From positions 3,848,001 to 3,912,000 of the forward strand of contig NZ_CP047095.1 of the NCBI RefSeq assembly GCF_009806575.1: DNA of 64,000 bases, in the 5' to 3' direction. This DNA is from Rossellomorea marisflavi (GTDB lineage: Bacteria; Bacillota; Bacilli; Bacillales; Bacillaceae_B). The notes below the pieces were generated by a model. That model saw nothing but the letters and a program-made list of their open reading frames with translations, made no database searches and was not told the origin of the DNA. Shown here one piece after another: positions 16,613 through 25,670 of this stretch. How positions within the stretch are numbered: position 1 is the first letter of the stretch; the number at the start of each line of letters is the position of its first letter. A program made the position numbers and the translations under genes.

Positions 16613-18144
16613 GGTTCCTTCACATCCAGTTCATTGGTGATCATATAGTACTCACTCTTGGTCGTCACCCAATTCTTCACACGATCACCGTTGTACGCCA
16701 CGATGGTGGATGGGTGGAGGATAAAGGAGTTGATCATATGATCATGCACATAATCTGCAGCCGCTTCCGACAGCTCTGCCCGCTTCTCTTGATCCACAGT
16801 ACGATTCAGTTCATCGATGATCGAGGTAAGCTCAGGCTCTTCTGCTCCGCTGAAGTTCAGCGCCCCTTTGGGATGATACGTCGCATTCAGGTAATACCCT
16901 GCATCTCCCCTGGGGGCCGTCAGATTACTGTAAGTGGCCAGATCCCAATCACGATTGCCCCCCATATAGTCTTCCGGCACATCGATCTGACGGATCTTCA
17001 CCGCGATCCCGATCTTCTTGGCATCAGATTGGAACACCTGGGCAATCAACGGAAGGTCTGCACGGGCAGAGTAGGTAAGTAGCGTCAAGCTGAGGGGCTT
17101 CCCATCCTTCTGCATCACTCCATCTTTGATGGTATAGCCCGCTTTTTTCAAGTAAGCCACCGCATCCTCTTGGCCATCCTCTTCATACGAAGGAGCAAAC
17201 GGCAGTGAAGGCAGGAATGGTCCGATGGCAGGCTCCCCATGTCCAAGCAGGATCGTATCGACGATTTCCTTACGGTCGATCAGCGCATCAATCCCGCGGC
17301 GGACGTTTACATCCTTCATTTCCTCCCGCTGCATATTCATCGTCATCTGATGAACACGGAAGGTCGAAGTGGAATCCACGATCATCCCCTTTTCCGCTTT
17401 GAGGGAATCAAGACTTTCCACTTCAGGACGATAGACGACATCCACCTGACCCGATTTGAGGGCAAGGGTCCGTGCGGAGGCATCTTCATTGAAGGCAAAC
17501 GTTACAGCATCCAACTTTGCCGCTCCGTCCCAATAGTCCTTATATCTCTCGACTTCAAGCTTGCTTCCTGGGGAAAAAGAAGACAGCTCGAACGGTCCCG
17601 TTCCCACAGGACGATTGATGATATCATCCTCTGACACATCGATGATCGCCGTGTTCGGGTTCACAAGCTCCGAGATGAATTCAGGGAATGGCTCCGTCGT
17701 TTGGATCTTCAAAATCTGACCATCCGCTTTCATTTCTTTGATCTTCAGGGCATTCTTCACCGCTATGCTCTCTTTCACCGCTCGCGCCAACGAATCCTTG
17801 ACGGCATCGGCATCAAGCTCTTTCCCATTATGGAATGTCACACCTTCACGAATATGTATCGTCCAGTTCTGACCGTCCTCCCCTTCAAAACTTTCGGCCA
17901 GCCATGGCGTGACCGTGAGCTTCTCTTCATCCAATTTCATCAGTGTTTCCGTAATACCTGCCCTCAAAGGGACATAGCTGGAATCCACATGGGGGTCCAA
18001 TGAATTCGTGGCAAAATTATAGAGGAAGGATAGATGCTTCCCTTCTGTTTCTTCTCCCTTTGTCGCAGTGGCACCCTGACAGCCCGTCAACATGAGGGCT
18101 CCTGCCAGTAAACCAACCAGTATCATAGATTGAAATGTGCGCAT
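16609..18144 (-). CDS. Metal/peptide-binding lipoprotein of the ABC importer (NikA/CntA type)
   Basis: Extracytoplasmic solute-binding protein, family 5, 511 residues. The start is set at ATG 18144, because AAGGAG is nine bases upstream and the signal peptide then reads correctly: MRTFQSMILVGLLAGALMLT before the lipobox Cys. The body shows the family-5 marks SLDPH, WLAESFE, and GVTFHNGKELDADAVKDSL. NikA, CntA and zinc-peptide carriers are hard to tell apart by sequence alone. The promoter contains a Zur box, which favours zinc or a zinc-metallophore complex. No metallophore synthesis genes are nearby. Confidence 0.88.
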   Translation of the reverse strand: MRTFQSMILVGLLAGALMLTGCQGATATKGEETEGKHLSFLYNFATNSLDPHVDSSYVPLRAGITETLMKLDEEKLTVTPWLAESFEGEDGQNWTIHIREGVTFHNGKELDADAVKDSLARAVKESIAVKNALKIKEMKADGQILKIQTTEPFPEFISELVNPNTAIIDVSEDDIINRPVGTGPFELSSFSPGSKLEVERYKDYWDGAAKLDAVTFAFNEDASARTLALKSGQVDVVYRPEVESLDSLKAEKGMIVDSTSTFRVHQMTMNMQREEMKDVNVRRGIDALIDRKEIVDTILLGHGEPAIGPFLPSLPFAPSYEEDGQEDAVAYLKKAGYTIKDGVMQKDGKPLSLTLLTYSARADLPLIAQVFQSDAKKIGIAVKIRQIDVPEDYMGGNRDWDLATYSNLTAPRGDAGYYLNATYHPKGALNFSGAEEPELTSIIDELNRTVDQEKRAELSEAAADYVHDHMINSFILHPSTIVAYNGDRVKNWVTTKSEYYMITNELDVKEP

Positions 18145-18163
18145 AACATCGGTTCTCCTTAAT

Positions 18164-18178
18164 ACGTAATGATTTCGA
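18164..18178. promoter_or_regulatory. Second, weaker Zur-box-like site
   Basis: ACGTAATGATTTCGA against the remembered consensus TCGTAATNATTACGA: two mismatches. It lies just upstream of the ribosome binding site of the binding-protein gene, centred 25 bp from the stronger site. Confidence 0.5.
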
Positions 18179-18182
18179 TTTA

Positions 18183-18211
18183 AATATATCGTAACCATTA
18201 CGATTTATCAA
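18183..18211 (-). promoter_or_regulatory. Sigma-A promoter of the metal importer with a Zur box in its spacer
   Basis: Minus strand TTGATA (18211-18206), a 17-base spacer, TATATT (18188-18183). The spacer contains TCGTAACCATTACGA (as read on the plus strand, 18189-18203), one mismatch from the Bacillus Zur consensus, with matching TTT flank. Zur binding there would block RNA polymerase when zinc is plentiful. Confidence 0.8.
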
Positions 18212-18224
18212 CAAGAAAATAAAA

Positions 18225-18248
18225 AAGACTCCTAGAATAGAAGTCTCT
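18225..18248 (-). terminator. Terminator of the DUF4190 gene
   Basis: AGACT(C)CTA-GAA-TAG(A)AGTCT stem followed on the minus strand by TTTTTTATTTTC. Confidence 0.75.
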
Positions 18249-18254
18249 CTCCCT

Positions 18255-18527
18255 TTAAGCCCCTGCAGCCACAAGCAACCAGAAGCCGAATTTATACACA
18301 AACGTCACGATACCAAGAATCAAGCCGGTGTAGCTCATCCCCTTTGATTGATTCTGCCTGATGCCCACCGCACCGAATATAATCGCCAAGATCCACGCAG
18401 GCATAAAGAACCAGCCGATGATTGGGATAATACCGATCACAAATCCCACGATTCCCAACACCAGCGACGTCACGGCCATACCGTTATGATGCGGATCCTC
18501 CACCACTACTGCTTTTTCTGTTTCCAT
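18255..18527 (-). CDS. DUF4190 membrane protein
   Basis: A 90-residue protein with two or three membrane helices and the DUF4190 pattern: NGMAVTSLVLGIVGFV at the start, then AIIFGAVGIRQNQSKG...SYTGLILGIV. The family is widespread in Gram-positives, and no function is established. It is monocistronic and ends at its own terminator, upstream of the metal importer. Confidence 0.8.
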   Translation of the reverse strand: METEKAVVVEDPHHNGMAVTSLVLGIVGFVIGIIPIIGWFFMPAWILAIIFGAVGIRQNQSKGMSYTGLILGIVTFVYKFGFWLLVAAGA

Positions 18528-18588
18528 TCCATCACCCCCAGTTCACTTTATGAGGATGACTTTTGGATTATTCGTTGGTTTTTCAGAA

Positions 18589-18650
18589 TGACACAAAGGG
18601 ACGGTTCCTGTGCGTCATTTTTTGACGCATCGGAACCGTCCCGTGCTTCA
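18589..18650. repeat. Dispersed hairpin repeat, copy 1
   Basis: GGGACGGTTCC...TGCGTCA-TTTTT-TGACGCA...GGAACCGTCCC at 18598-18642: a 45-base palindrome followed by GTGCTTCACTT. A nearly identical copy lies at 37472-37519. Both sit immediately after the stop codon of a minus-strand gene, so they may act as terminators. Confidence 0.85.
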
Positions 18651-18651
18651 C

Positions 18652-20103
18652 TTATTGTTTCTTCTTCCACTCATCGTACTGTTTCTGGATTTCATCGAGT
18701 ACTTTTTCCATTCCGGCTTCTTTCAGCTTTTTATTGAAAGCTGGGAGATATTCTTCCGGATCAACCGCGCCTTTGAGAAGGGCTGGTGAGAATTCGCTTG
18801 TTACGTTGGAGATGGCTGCAATTTCTGTACGTACGGGATTGGAGTCAAAATAGAATCCAAGAGCCGGTGACGGGGTAGAGTTCTTGTTGAACTCCTCGAA
18901 TTTTTCCCATTTGTCCTTCGGATCATCTTCGTACAGCTTCAGGATCAGCTGGTTTCCGATGGCGAAGCTTGGCATGTTGTAGTTTTCTACACGTGCGGGA
19001 AGATCTTTGATTGTACCATCTTCGTTTTCTTCGTAGTGGGTTCCTTTAATCCCTTTATCAAGAAGGTTCCGGAGGTATTCATCGGAGTTCAATAGATTCA
19101 GGAACATCATGGAACGTTCAGGATTCTTCGATGTGGCAGAGATCGCCTGCATGGATCCTGTTACAGAGTTATTGAAGATATACGGTTCGTGAAGTTCCCT
19201 TGTCACAATCTCATAACCGGCAGAGCGGGACCATACGTCTTCAGCATACGGTTGATAGATTTCTTTGCGGACGAACCAGTTCGGCGTTTCAAGCGGCCAG
19301 GAATCCGTGCTAGTGGCAGCATCTTTTTGGATATAGCCTTTTTTATAGTACTCATGCATGGTTTTTAATGTTTCCATGGTGATCTCTTCTTCATATTTGT
19401 TCACGACTTCATCTGTATCCCCATCTAAGCGGAAAGCAAACGGAAGCTCTTCTTGAAGAATGGAATCGAATGGAAGATAGGCATCGAATGTTGCGATTGG
19501 TGTGACATTCTTCTCTTTCTCTTTGATGACTTTTAAAAGAGGCTCGAGATCTGCAATGGAATTCACATTCGAGATATCAAGATTATGCTTTTTAACGAGT
19601 TCGTTGTTAAAGGAAAGTACAGCCTGCTGACCTACCTCTTTGTTAGCCGGGACCGCATAGAGTTCTCCATCGATCTGAGCCCCTTCCAGGAAGGCCGGGT
19701 CGATGAGCTTCTTCATGTCCTTCCCATACTTGTCCATAAGATCGTTCAGGCCAAGGAAGGCGCCTTTTCTTGCATTGAGGGCATAGTTATTCGCCCATGA
19801 GCTTGTGAAGGCGATATCATAATTTTCCCCAGAGGTCGTGATGACCTGCATGCGATCATTGTATTCGCCCCAATCGAGCATTTTCATATCGATGGTGGCG
19901 TTGATTTTTTCCTTTGTATACTTGTTGACTTCCTTCATGACGTCTTTTGTATCCTTTTGAGGCGTACCGATCATATACCATGTAAGTTTCACTTCTTCAT
20001 CAGTCGAGTCTCCCGATGATTTTTCACTTCCCCCTCCGCTACATGCAGCAAGGACACCAGTGAGCAGAAGCAAGACGAGCGACAGAATTCCGATTTTCTT
20101 CAT
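18652..20103 (-). CDS. Sugar-binding lipoprotein of the Lpl-type ABC importer
   Basis: Extracellular solute-binding protein, family 1, 483 residues, related to LplA/YtcQ. The signal peptide ends in the lipobox LTGVLAAC. A low-complexity SGGGSEKSSGDS linker precedes the folded domain, which opens with VKLTWYMIGTPQKDT. It captures an oligosaccharide for the two permeases encoded just upstream. No ATPase is encoded here, as is usual for Lpl/Yes-type systems that share MsmX-like ATPases. Given the neighbouring GH38/GH125 enzymes, the ligand is probably an alpha-mannose oligosaccharide (inferred). Confidence 0.88.
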   Translation of the reverse strand: MKKIGILSLVLLLLTGVLAACSGGGSEKSSGDSTDEEVKLTWYMIGTPQKDTKDVMKEVNKYTKEKINATIDMKMLDWGEYNDRMQVITTSGENYDIAFTSSWANNYALNARKGAFLGLNDLMDKYGKDMKKLIDPAFLEGAQIDGELYAVPANKEVGQQAVLSFNNELVKKHNLDISNVNSIADLEPLLKVIKEKEKNVTPIATFDAYLPFDSILQEELPFAFRLDGDTDEVVNKYEEEITMETLKTMHEYYKKGYIQKDAATSTDSWPLETPNWFVRKEIYQPYAEDVWSRSAGYEIVTRELHEPYIFNNSVTGSMQAISATSKNPERSMMFLNLLNSDEYLRNLLDKGIKGTHYEENEDGTIKDLPARVENYNMPSFAIGNQLILKLYEDDPKDKWEKFEEFNKNSTPSPALGFYFDSNPVRTEIAAISNVTSEFSPALLKGAVDPEEYLPAFNKKLKEAGMEKVLDEIQKQYDEWKKKQ

Positions 20104-20151
20104 GTTTCATCCCCCAATTCATAGTTTTGTTTCAAAAACATACAGAGGTGA

Positions 20152-21114
20152 TCAGTCTTTCACACCGCCGATGGTCAATCCTTTAATGAAATATTTCTGG
20201 AAGAATGGATAAGACAAGGCGATCGGCAGGGTCGCAATGACGACCATGGCCATCCTTGCAGAATCCTGCGGTATCGACTTCAAAATGGCACTGTTCTGGT
20301 TGGAAAGCATGGCATTCTGCTTAATGAAGTCCATGTTATTCTCGATCCGCATCAATAGGGACTGAAGCGGGATCTTGTTGGGATCATCAATGAATAGCAG
20401 AGCATTGAACCAGTCATTCCAATACGCGAGCGTACTGAAAAGGGCGATGGTAGCAATACCCGGTATGGATAACGGCAGTACGATCGTGAGGAAGATCCTC
20501 ATCTCTCCTGCACCGTCAATTCTGGCTGATTCGAGAATGGCCTCCGGCACTGAACGAAGGAAGAATGTCCTCATGATGATAATGTAGAATGCATTCACGG
20601 CCATCGGAAGGATGAGGGCCCACATCGTATTCTTCAGATCAAGGAACTGAGTCATGACGATGTAGAACGGGACCATCCCCCCGCTGAACAGCATGGTGAA
20701 GAAGGCAATGAATGTAAACTGTTTACGGAACTTGAATTGCTTGCGCGAGATAGCGTAGGCATACATGGAGATGACCGTCACGCTGAGGAAGGTTCCCACT
20801 ACAGTCACAAAGATGGTGACACCATAGGCCTGTAACACTTGGGCCTTCATATCCCACAGATACTTATATGCATCCAGGCTCCACTGCTCCGGAATGAGCT
20901 GATAGCCATTCTCCGCAAGGGATTGCTCGTTGCTGATTGAGATAATGATGACGTACAGGAATGGGAAGATGCACATGAAAGCAAAGCTACCGAGCAGCAC
21001 ATGCATGAGGACGCTTGTCTTACCTGTGAATCCATAGGGGTTATACGATTTGGGCTTCTTGACGGCCGGCTTCCCCTTAAGTCCGACCTCCGTGGTCTTG
21101 GTCGTCGTTTCCAC
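20152..21114 (-). CDS. Sugar ABC transporter permease (LplC-like)
   Basis: Permease of 320 residues with about six helices, of the carbohydrate-uptake CUT1/LplC class. The EAA loop reads EAILESARIDGAGEMRIFLTIVLPLS. The start is set at the GTG at 21114, eight bases after AAAGGAG; a GTG at 21123 overlaps the binding site. It lies 23 bases after the LplB-like gene and 48 bases before the binding-protein gene, all one operon. Confidence 0.88.
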   Translation of the reverse strand: METTTKTTEVGLKGKPAVKKPKSYNPYGFTGKTSVLMHVLLGSFAFMCIFPFLYVIIISISNEQSLAENGYQLIPEQWSLDAYKYLWDMKAQVLQAYGVTIFVTVVGTFLSVTVISMYAYAISRKQFKFRKQFTFIAFFTMLFSGGMVPFYIVMTQFLDLKNTMWALILPMAVNAFYIIIMRTFFLRSVPEAILESARIDGAGEMRIFLTIVLPLSIPGIATIALFSTLAYWNDWFNALLFIDDPNKIPLQSLLMRIENNMDFIKQNAMLSNQNSAILKSIPQDSARMAMVVIATLPIALSYPFFQKYFIKGLTIGGVKD

Positions 21115-21137
21115 CTGACACACTCCTTTCGTTCAGA

Positions 21138-22076
21138 TTAGAAGAGGGCATTGTCTTCGTCGATCTTCCTGACAATGTAGTTGGTGATCAAAATGAGGAC
21201 GAATCCGACAGTAGCCTGATAAAGACCTGCCGCTGTGCTCATCCCGATATCCCCCATGGTCATGAGTCCACGATAGACATATGTATCAATGACATTCGTA
21301 ACGGAGTAAAGCGGTCCGGAATCACGCGGAATCTGATAGAATAATCCAAAGTCTGCGCTGAAGATGCTTCCGATGTTCAAGATGGTCAGGATGACGATAA
21401 GCGGCATGATCATCGGGATCGTCACATGGCGGATTTGCTGCCACTTGTTCGCGCCATCGATCATGGCGGCTTCATAATGCGTCCGGTCAATACCTACAAT
21501 GGCTGCCAAATACACGATCGAACTGAATCCGACCCCTTTCCACTGGCTGATGAAGGTGATGAAATACGGCCAGTATTTGGGCTCGTTATACCAGGAGACG
21601 GGCTCGATGTTGAAGTAACCGAGTACGCTGTTGAACAATCCCCTATCGACGCTCAGGAAGGCGAAGACGAAATAGCTTACGACCACCCAGGAAAGGAAAT
21701 GCGGGAAAAGCATGCCCGTCTGATAGATTTTCGCCAGCTTCTGCTTGGTAATTTCACTAAGAATGATGGCTACTGCTACGGATAGGATTAGGCCGACGAC
21801 GATGAAAAGAATGTTATAAAGCAGGGTGTTCCGTGTGATGACGAATGCGTCATTCGTGCTGAACAAAAATTTGAAGTTTTCGAATCCGACCCATTCACTC
21901 GTAAAGACGCTGGCAAAGAATCCGTCCGGGTGAAACCGGAAGTTTTTGAAGGCGATCACTTGACCGAACATGGGAATGTACTTCATGACGATCAGCCAGA
22001 TGAGGCCTGGCAGGATCATTAAAAGCCAGATCCGGTTGTCGTATAGATCTTTGAAAAATTGTTTGACTCTGTTCAT
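21138..22076 (-). CDS. Sugar ABC transporter permease (LplB-like)
   Basis: Permease of 312 residues with about six helices, LplB/CUT1 class. The EAA loop is YEAAMIDGANKWQQIRHVTIPM. It is the first gene of the importer operon. A TATAAT -10 (22110 region, minus strand) and two direct repeats lie upstream. It partners the LplC-like protein to form the channel. Confidence 0.88.
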   Translation of the reverse strand: MNRVKQFFKDLYDNRIWLLMILPGLIWLIVMKYIPMFGQVIAFKNFRFHPDGFFASVFTSEWVGFENFKFLFSTNDAFVITRNTLLYNILFIVVGLILSVAVAIILSEITKQKLAKIYQTGMLFPHFLSWVVVSYFVFAFLSVDRGLFNSVLGYFNIEPVSWYNEPKYWPYFITFISQWKGVGFSSIVYLAAIVGIDRTHYEAAMIDGANKWQQIRHVTIPMIMPLIVILTILNIGSIFSADFGLFYQIPRDSGPLYSVTNVIDTYVYRGLMTMGDIGMSTAAGLYQATVGFVLILITNYIVRKIDEDNALF

Positions 22077-22129
22077 GTTTCTCCTCCCCTCGGTGCTATA
22101 CTCTCATTATATGAAAACCCTTTCATTTG

Positions 22130-22173
22130 AAATAGTTGAGATATCTTAGATTTACTGGTCAAAGTAAATAGTT
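22130..22173 (-). promoter_or_regulatory. Direct repeats upstream of the importer operon
   Basis: AAATAGTT at 22130-22137 and 22166-22173, start-to-start 36 bp, just upstream of a CATATAAT -10 on the minus strand. AraC-type response regulators often bind such paired direct repeats, so these are candidate sites for the neighbouring regulator. The rest of 22174-22370 shows an AAACCG/CGGTTT hairpin (22246-22269) and nothing else. Confidence 0.45.
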
Positions 22174-22375
22174 GTTTTTTTCAGTCAAAGGAATGGTGGA
22201 TACGGCTTTTGGATTTGGAGGTTTTTTTGTAATGAGTGCATCTGTTAAACCGTTTATCTTCAGCGGTTTTAAAGCTTCCAATCTACTTTCCTGAATCAAA
22301 ACGCAGGAGATAGCTGAGTGCTTTACAGTGGAAGAATTCTAACCAATCATCATCCCCCGATTCCCCTATAAAAAA

Positions 22376-22395
22376 ATCCCTTTAATAAAAGGGAT
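22376..22395 (-). terminator. Terminator of the two-component operon
   Basis: ATCCCTTTTAATAAAAGGGAT hairpin immediately at the stop codon, followed by TTTTTTTATAG on the minus strand. Confidence 0.85.
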
Positions 22396-23855
22396 CAAAC
22401 TCGCTGCTTCCTCCATTCTGAAGGAGTGGCGTTTTCGTATTTTTTAAACTGCTTATAGAAGTAGGTGGCGTCGGTATAGCCTACACGTTTACCGATTTGG
22501 CCAGCTTTCTCATGAGAGTTTAATAGGAGTTTCTTGGCCCGGTCAATGCGAAGTTTATTCAAGTACTTGGTGAAAGAGTCCCCGGCTTCCTTCTGGAAGA
22601 GCTGTCCAAGGTAGATAGGATTGATGTGGAAGCGATGGCCCAACGTTTTGAGGGACATATCCTCCGAATAATGTTGATGGATATACGTCAGGACCGTCTG
22701 GATGATCGGACTTCTCTTTTCTTCACCTTGACCTTCTCTTTCCATCCATTTCATACACGTGTCAAGAAGCCTCATCGCATCCTCCTCTCCTTCTATATGG
22801 AGGATCTCATGGATGATCTGGACATACTGACCGTATTCCAAAGATAAGAGGAAGCGCCCCTTCATCTGGAAGAAGGTATCAAGGAACACACTTTTCAATA
22901 GGAAGGGGTCAGAGGAGAGCTGAATGAAGACGTTGCCGAGTTCCTCGCGTACGCGTCCATACTCCTCGTTTGCCAGCCCCTCGAGCATCTCCGGCTTCAA
23001 GTAGTTCCGGACATCGATTGTCTTGATGGAAGGAGAGAGAATCATATCCTCTGCAAGGTGTTGCTCCTGATCGGGAAGGATCATCTTTAATTCACTCGCA
23101 CGCTCCAGCTCCTTCATCACTCTTGGGGTTTCACCGATCTCTTCCACTCTTCCGCTTGTCACCAGGATCCCTTTCCTTTCGTCTACAATCGGGGTTATTC
23201 GCTCTAGCTCAGCTTCAACATGTGCAGGGTCCCATAAGATCATCAAGTCCCCTTGTGGAGTGGTGACGCAGATGGATGGCCCGGTTTCAATCTGTTTCTG
23301 AACCTTTACACTGTCACTGTCCTCGACTTTGAGAAGCCCGAGATGAAAGGGGACCGGGAGAGTCAATTCAGGATAGAGCGCCAGCCTTTCCTGAAATTCA
23401 CGGAGGGGCATCTTCCCCATCATGTACCTCCAGATGGAGTGATCCCGCAGGATGAGAATCGATTCCTCTCCAAGATCCTGCTGATCGAGTTTATCTTTTA
23501 TATGAAGAAGGGAGGAGACCAGTTCATCCTCATTCACCGGCTTCAATAAATAGTTTTCGATTCCCAGGACGAGCCCCTTTTTAATTAAATCAAACTCCTG
23601 GAATCCAGAAAGGACAATGGCTTTCACTTCCTCCTGTTCTTCCTTCAGTGCTTCAATGAGCTCGAGCCCCGTCATTTCCGGCATTTTTATGTCGGTGATC
23701 AGAACGTCGAATGCAATCGTCCTGGATAATTCCAGAGCTTCTCTGCCGTTTCTCGCTTTGGCCACCACTTCAAATCCAAGGGACTCCCAATCCAATAGAT
23801 AGGTCAGTCCATCCAAGATCAATGGTTCGTCGTCTACAATCATCACCCGGATCAT
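22395..23855 (-). CDS. Response regulator with AraC-type DNA-binding domain (YesN-like)
   Basis: A 486-residue regulator. The receiver domain (1-120) has the acidic pair DDEP, the phospho-accepting Asp in VLITDIKMPEMTG, and the Lys in LLKPVNEDE. A long middle region (about 130-380) separates it from a C-terminal AraC double helix-turn-helix (about 385-486; LGQLFQKEAGDSFTKYLNKL, IGKRVGYTDATYFYKQFKKY). It directly abuts the histidine kinase gene. It probably controls the adjacent importer operon and perhaps the mannosidase operon. Confidence 0.92.
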   Translation of the reverse strand: MIRVMIVDDEPLILDGLTYLLDWESLGFEVVAKARNGREALELSRTIAFDVLITDIKMPEMTGLELIEALKEEQEEVKAIVLSGFQEFDLIKKGLVLGIENYLLKPVNEDELVSSLLHIKDKLDQQDLGEESILILRDHSIWRYMMGKMPLREFQERLALYPELTLPVPFHLGLLKVEDSDSVKVQKQIETGPSICVTTPQGDLMILWDPAHVEAELERITPIVDERKGILVTSGRVEEIGETPRVMKELERASELKMILPDQEQHLAEDMILSPSIKTIDVRNYLKPEMLEGLANEEYGRVREELGNVFIQLSSDPFLLKSVFLDTFFQMKGRFLLSLEYGQYVQIIHEILHIEGEEDAMRLLDTCMKWMEREGQGEEKRSPIIQTVLTYIHQHYSEDMSLKTLGHRFHINPIYLGQLFQKEAGDSFTKYLNKLRIDRAKKLLLNSHEKAGQIGKRVGYTDATYFYKQFKKYENATPSEWRKQRV

Positions 23856-25607
23856 TTATTGCACCTCTTTCATGAATGGTAGAGTGATCTGTACGGTCGT
23901 CTTTACACCCGCTATGCTTTTTATCTCCACCCCGTATCCTTCTCCATATTTCAGTCGGATCCGGCGATGGACATTCCCCACACCGATGGAGCTGGTGGAT
24001 CCCACTTCCTCCTTTAACCTTTCCATGATGCTGTGAAGTCGATCCTGCTCAATCCCGGTACCATTATCTTCAATAATGATTCTGGCCGTATCGCCCATTT
24101 TATGGATCGAGACACTCAAGTGATTATCCTGCCTATCCCTCCTGAACCCATGAATCAAAAAGTTTTCGATGAAGGGCTGCAAGATGAAAGGTGGTAGATA
24201 AAGGGACTTCAGCTCCTCTTCCACATACAGTTCAGTCGTCAGCTGATCAGGGAAGCGGACCTTGAACAGCTCGATGTATTGATGGGCATGATTGATTTCA
24301 TCCTCTACAGGCACCAGGTCTGCGGACTTCAAGGAGTAGCGGAACAGGTGGGCAAGCTGTACGATCATTTTTGCAGACGTCCTCCCTCCTTCAGATAGCG
24401 ACTTCATGCGGATCGCTTCCAAGGTATTGTAAAGGAAGTGTGGGTTGATCTGTGACTGAAGGTTGGCGAGTTCCGCTTCTGTCTGCTTCAGCTTGGAACG
24501 ATACACTTTATCGATGTAATCATTCAGATCGTCCAATGTCTTATTGATGGTGTGCGAGATGTCAGTGAGATCATCGTCTACATGGGTCGTCTCGATACGT
24601 GCATCGATGTTCCCTTCCTGGACTTCCTTCATCTTGTTCATGATTTCATCCAACCGCTTGGAGTACCCCCTGAGTGCAAAGTAAGGAAGGATGATGGCTA
24701 TGGTCGTAAGCAGGATCAAAAGGAAAAAGATCGTCGTTTTATACGTGAACAGCTGAGCGATCTCTTTCTCAGGTACAATGGCCGTCACCATGTGCCCGCT
24801 CACCGGCTCTATGGATGACTGGATATAATACCGGCCATGATCATCCACCTTCTTTTGCACGGCACTGTAGGAAAGACCGTCAATGAGGGATGTGGGGGCT
24901 TTTCCATAGCTGTACAGAATATCCCCCTCCTCATTCGTGATGATAAACGCACTTTTCGCAGGCATATCCGTAAGGGTGAGGAGACCGTCAATGGAGTCGT
25001 ACCCGAAGTACACCATCGCTTTCCCAAGACGGTCCATGGAGACAGGATCATTGATCTGCTCCTCCACGACAAACATATCCTTAGGCTCTGATGGTTCATC
25101 GGTAATGGGAGAAGCTCCTTCTTTATAATGATTCCCCTGTTTCCATCGGCTATGGTCGAATAGATACATATATTCTGTCCCCAGACTTTCATTCCGGATC
25201 CGCAGGGCGATCGATTCAGGGTCTCTGGAAAAATAGTTCTTCACGAAGATATCAAAGTTGTATGGGACGAATGAATCACTGTTGGAAAACTTATCGAGCC
25301 GGTAGCCGATATAGTCTTGATAGTCATGCTGCAGGGCAAATGCCAGATCCTCGATGAGGGGCTGCTCCTGATACAGTTGCTGGATGCCCTGTCTTACGAA
25401 CTGATGCTTGCCCTGCAGCTCCGATTTGATCTCGTTGATGATCGTTTCCTGGCGGTCAATTTCCCTTTGAACGATAAAATCAGAATAATAGTCTGTCAGA
25501 AAGACAAATAAGACGGTCATCGTCAGAAAAATGATGAGGGAGTATGTAAGAAAGACCCGGTAAAACATCCTTTTGCTGATACGTCTAATCGGCTGTAACG
25601 CTTTCAT
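23856..25607 (-). CDS. Sensor histidine kinase (YesM-like)
   Basis: Membrane kinase of 583 residues. One helix lies near residue 20-40, then a large extracytoplasmic sensor domain (about 42-290), a second helix (FFLLILLTTIAIILPYFAL), a HAMP domain, and the His_kinase/HATPase unit. The phospho-accepting His is in LQSQINPHFLYNTLE; the N box is IIEDNGTGI. This is the YesM class that senses extracellular oligosaccharides. It lies between the glycosidase operon and the importer operon it most likely controls. Confidence 0.92.
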   Translation of the reverse strand: MKALQPIRRISKRMFYRVFLTYSLIIFLTMTVLFVFLTDYYSDFIVQREIDRQETIINEIKSELQGKHQFVRQGIQQLYQEQPLIEDLAFALQHDYQDYIGYRLDKFSNSDSFVPYNFDIFVKNYFSRDPESIALRIRNESLGTEYMYLFDHSRWKQGNHYKEGASPITDEPSEPKDMFVVEEQINDPVSMDRLGKAMVYFGYDSIDGLLTLTDMPAKSAFIITNEEGDILYSYGKAPTSLIDGLSYSAVQKKVDDHGRYYIQSSIEPVSGHMVTAIVPEKEIAQLFTYKTTIFFLLILLTTIAIILPYFALRGYSKRLDEIMNKMKEVQEGNIDARIETTHVDDDLTDISHTINKTLDDLNDYIDKVYRSKLKQTEAELANLQSQINPHFLYNTLEAIRMKSLSEGGRTSAKMIVQLAHLFRYSLKSADLVPVEDEINHAHQYIELFKVRFPDQLTTELYVEEELKSLYLPPFILQPFIENFLIHGFRRDRQDNHLSVSIHKMGDTARIIIEDNGTGIEQDRLHSIMERLKEEVGSTSSIGVGNVHRRIRLKYGEGYGVEIKSIAGVKTTVQITLPFMKEVQ

Positions 25608-25637
25608 TTCATCACTTCCTCATCAAGGTAAAAAGGG

Positions 25638-25668
25638 AACAGGAGCTGTGAGCTCCTGTTCACCCTGA
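25638..25668 (-). terminator. Terminator of the glycosidase operon
   Basis: AACAGGAGCT-GTG-AGCTCCTGTT perfect 10-bp stem followed by CCCTTTTTACC on the minus strand. It separates the six-gene enzyme operon from the two-component genes. Confidence 0.9.
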
Positions 25669-25670
25669 AA

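Noticed and set aside
13302-18144. Nickel importer tied to urease or hydrogenase
   Set aside because: No nickel enzyme or NikR-type site is present. The promoter carries a Zur box instead.
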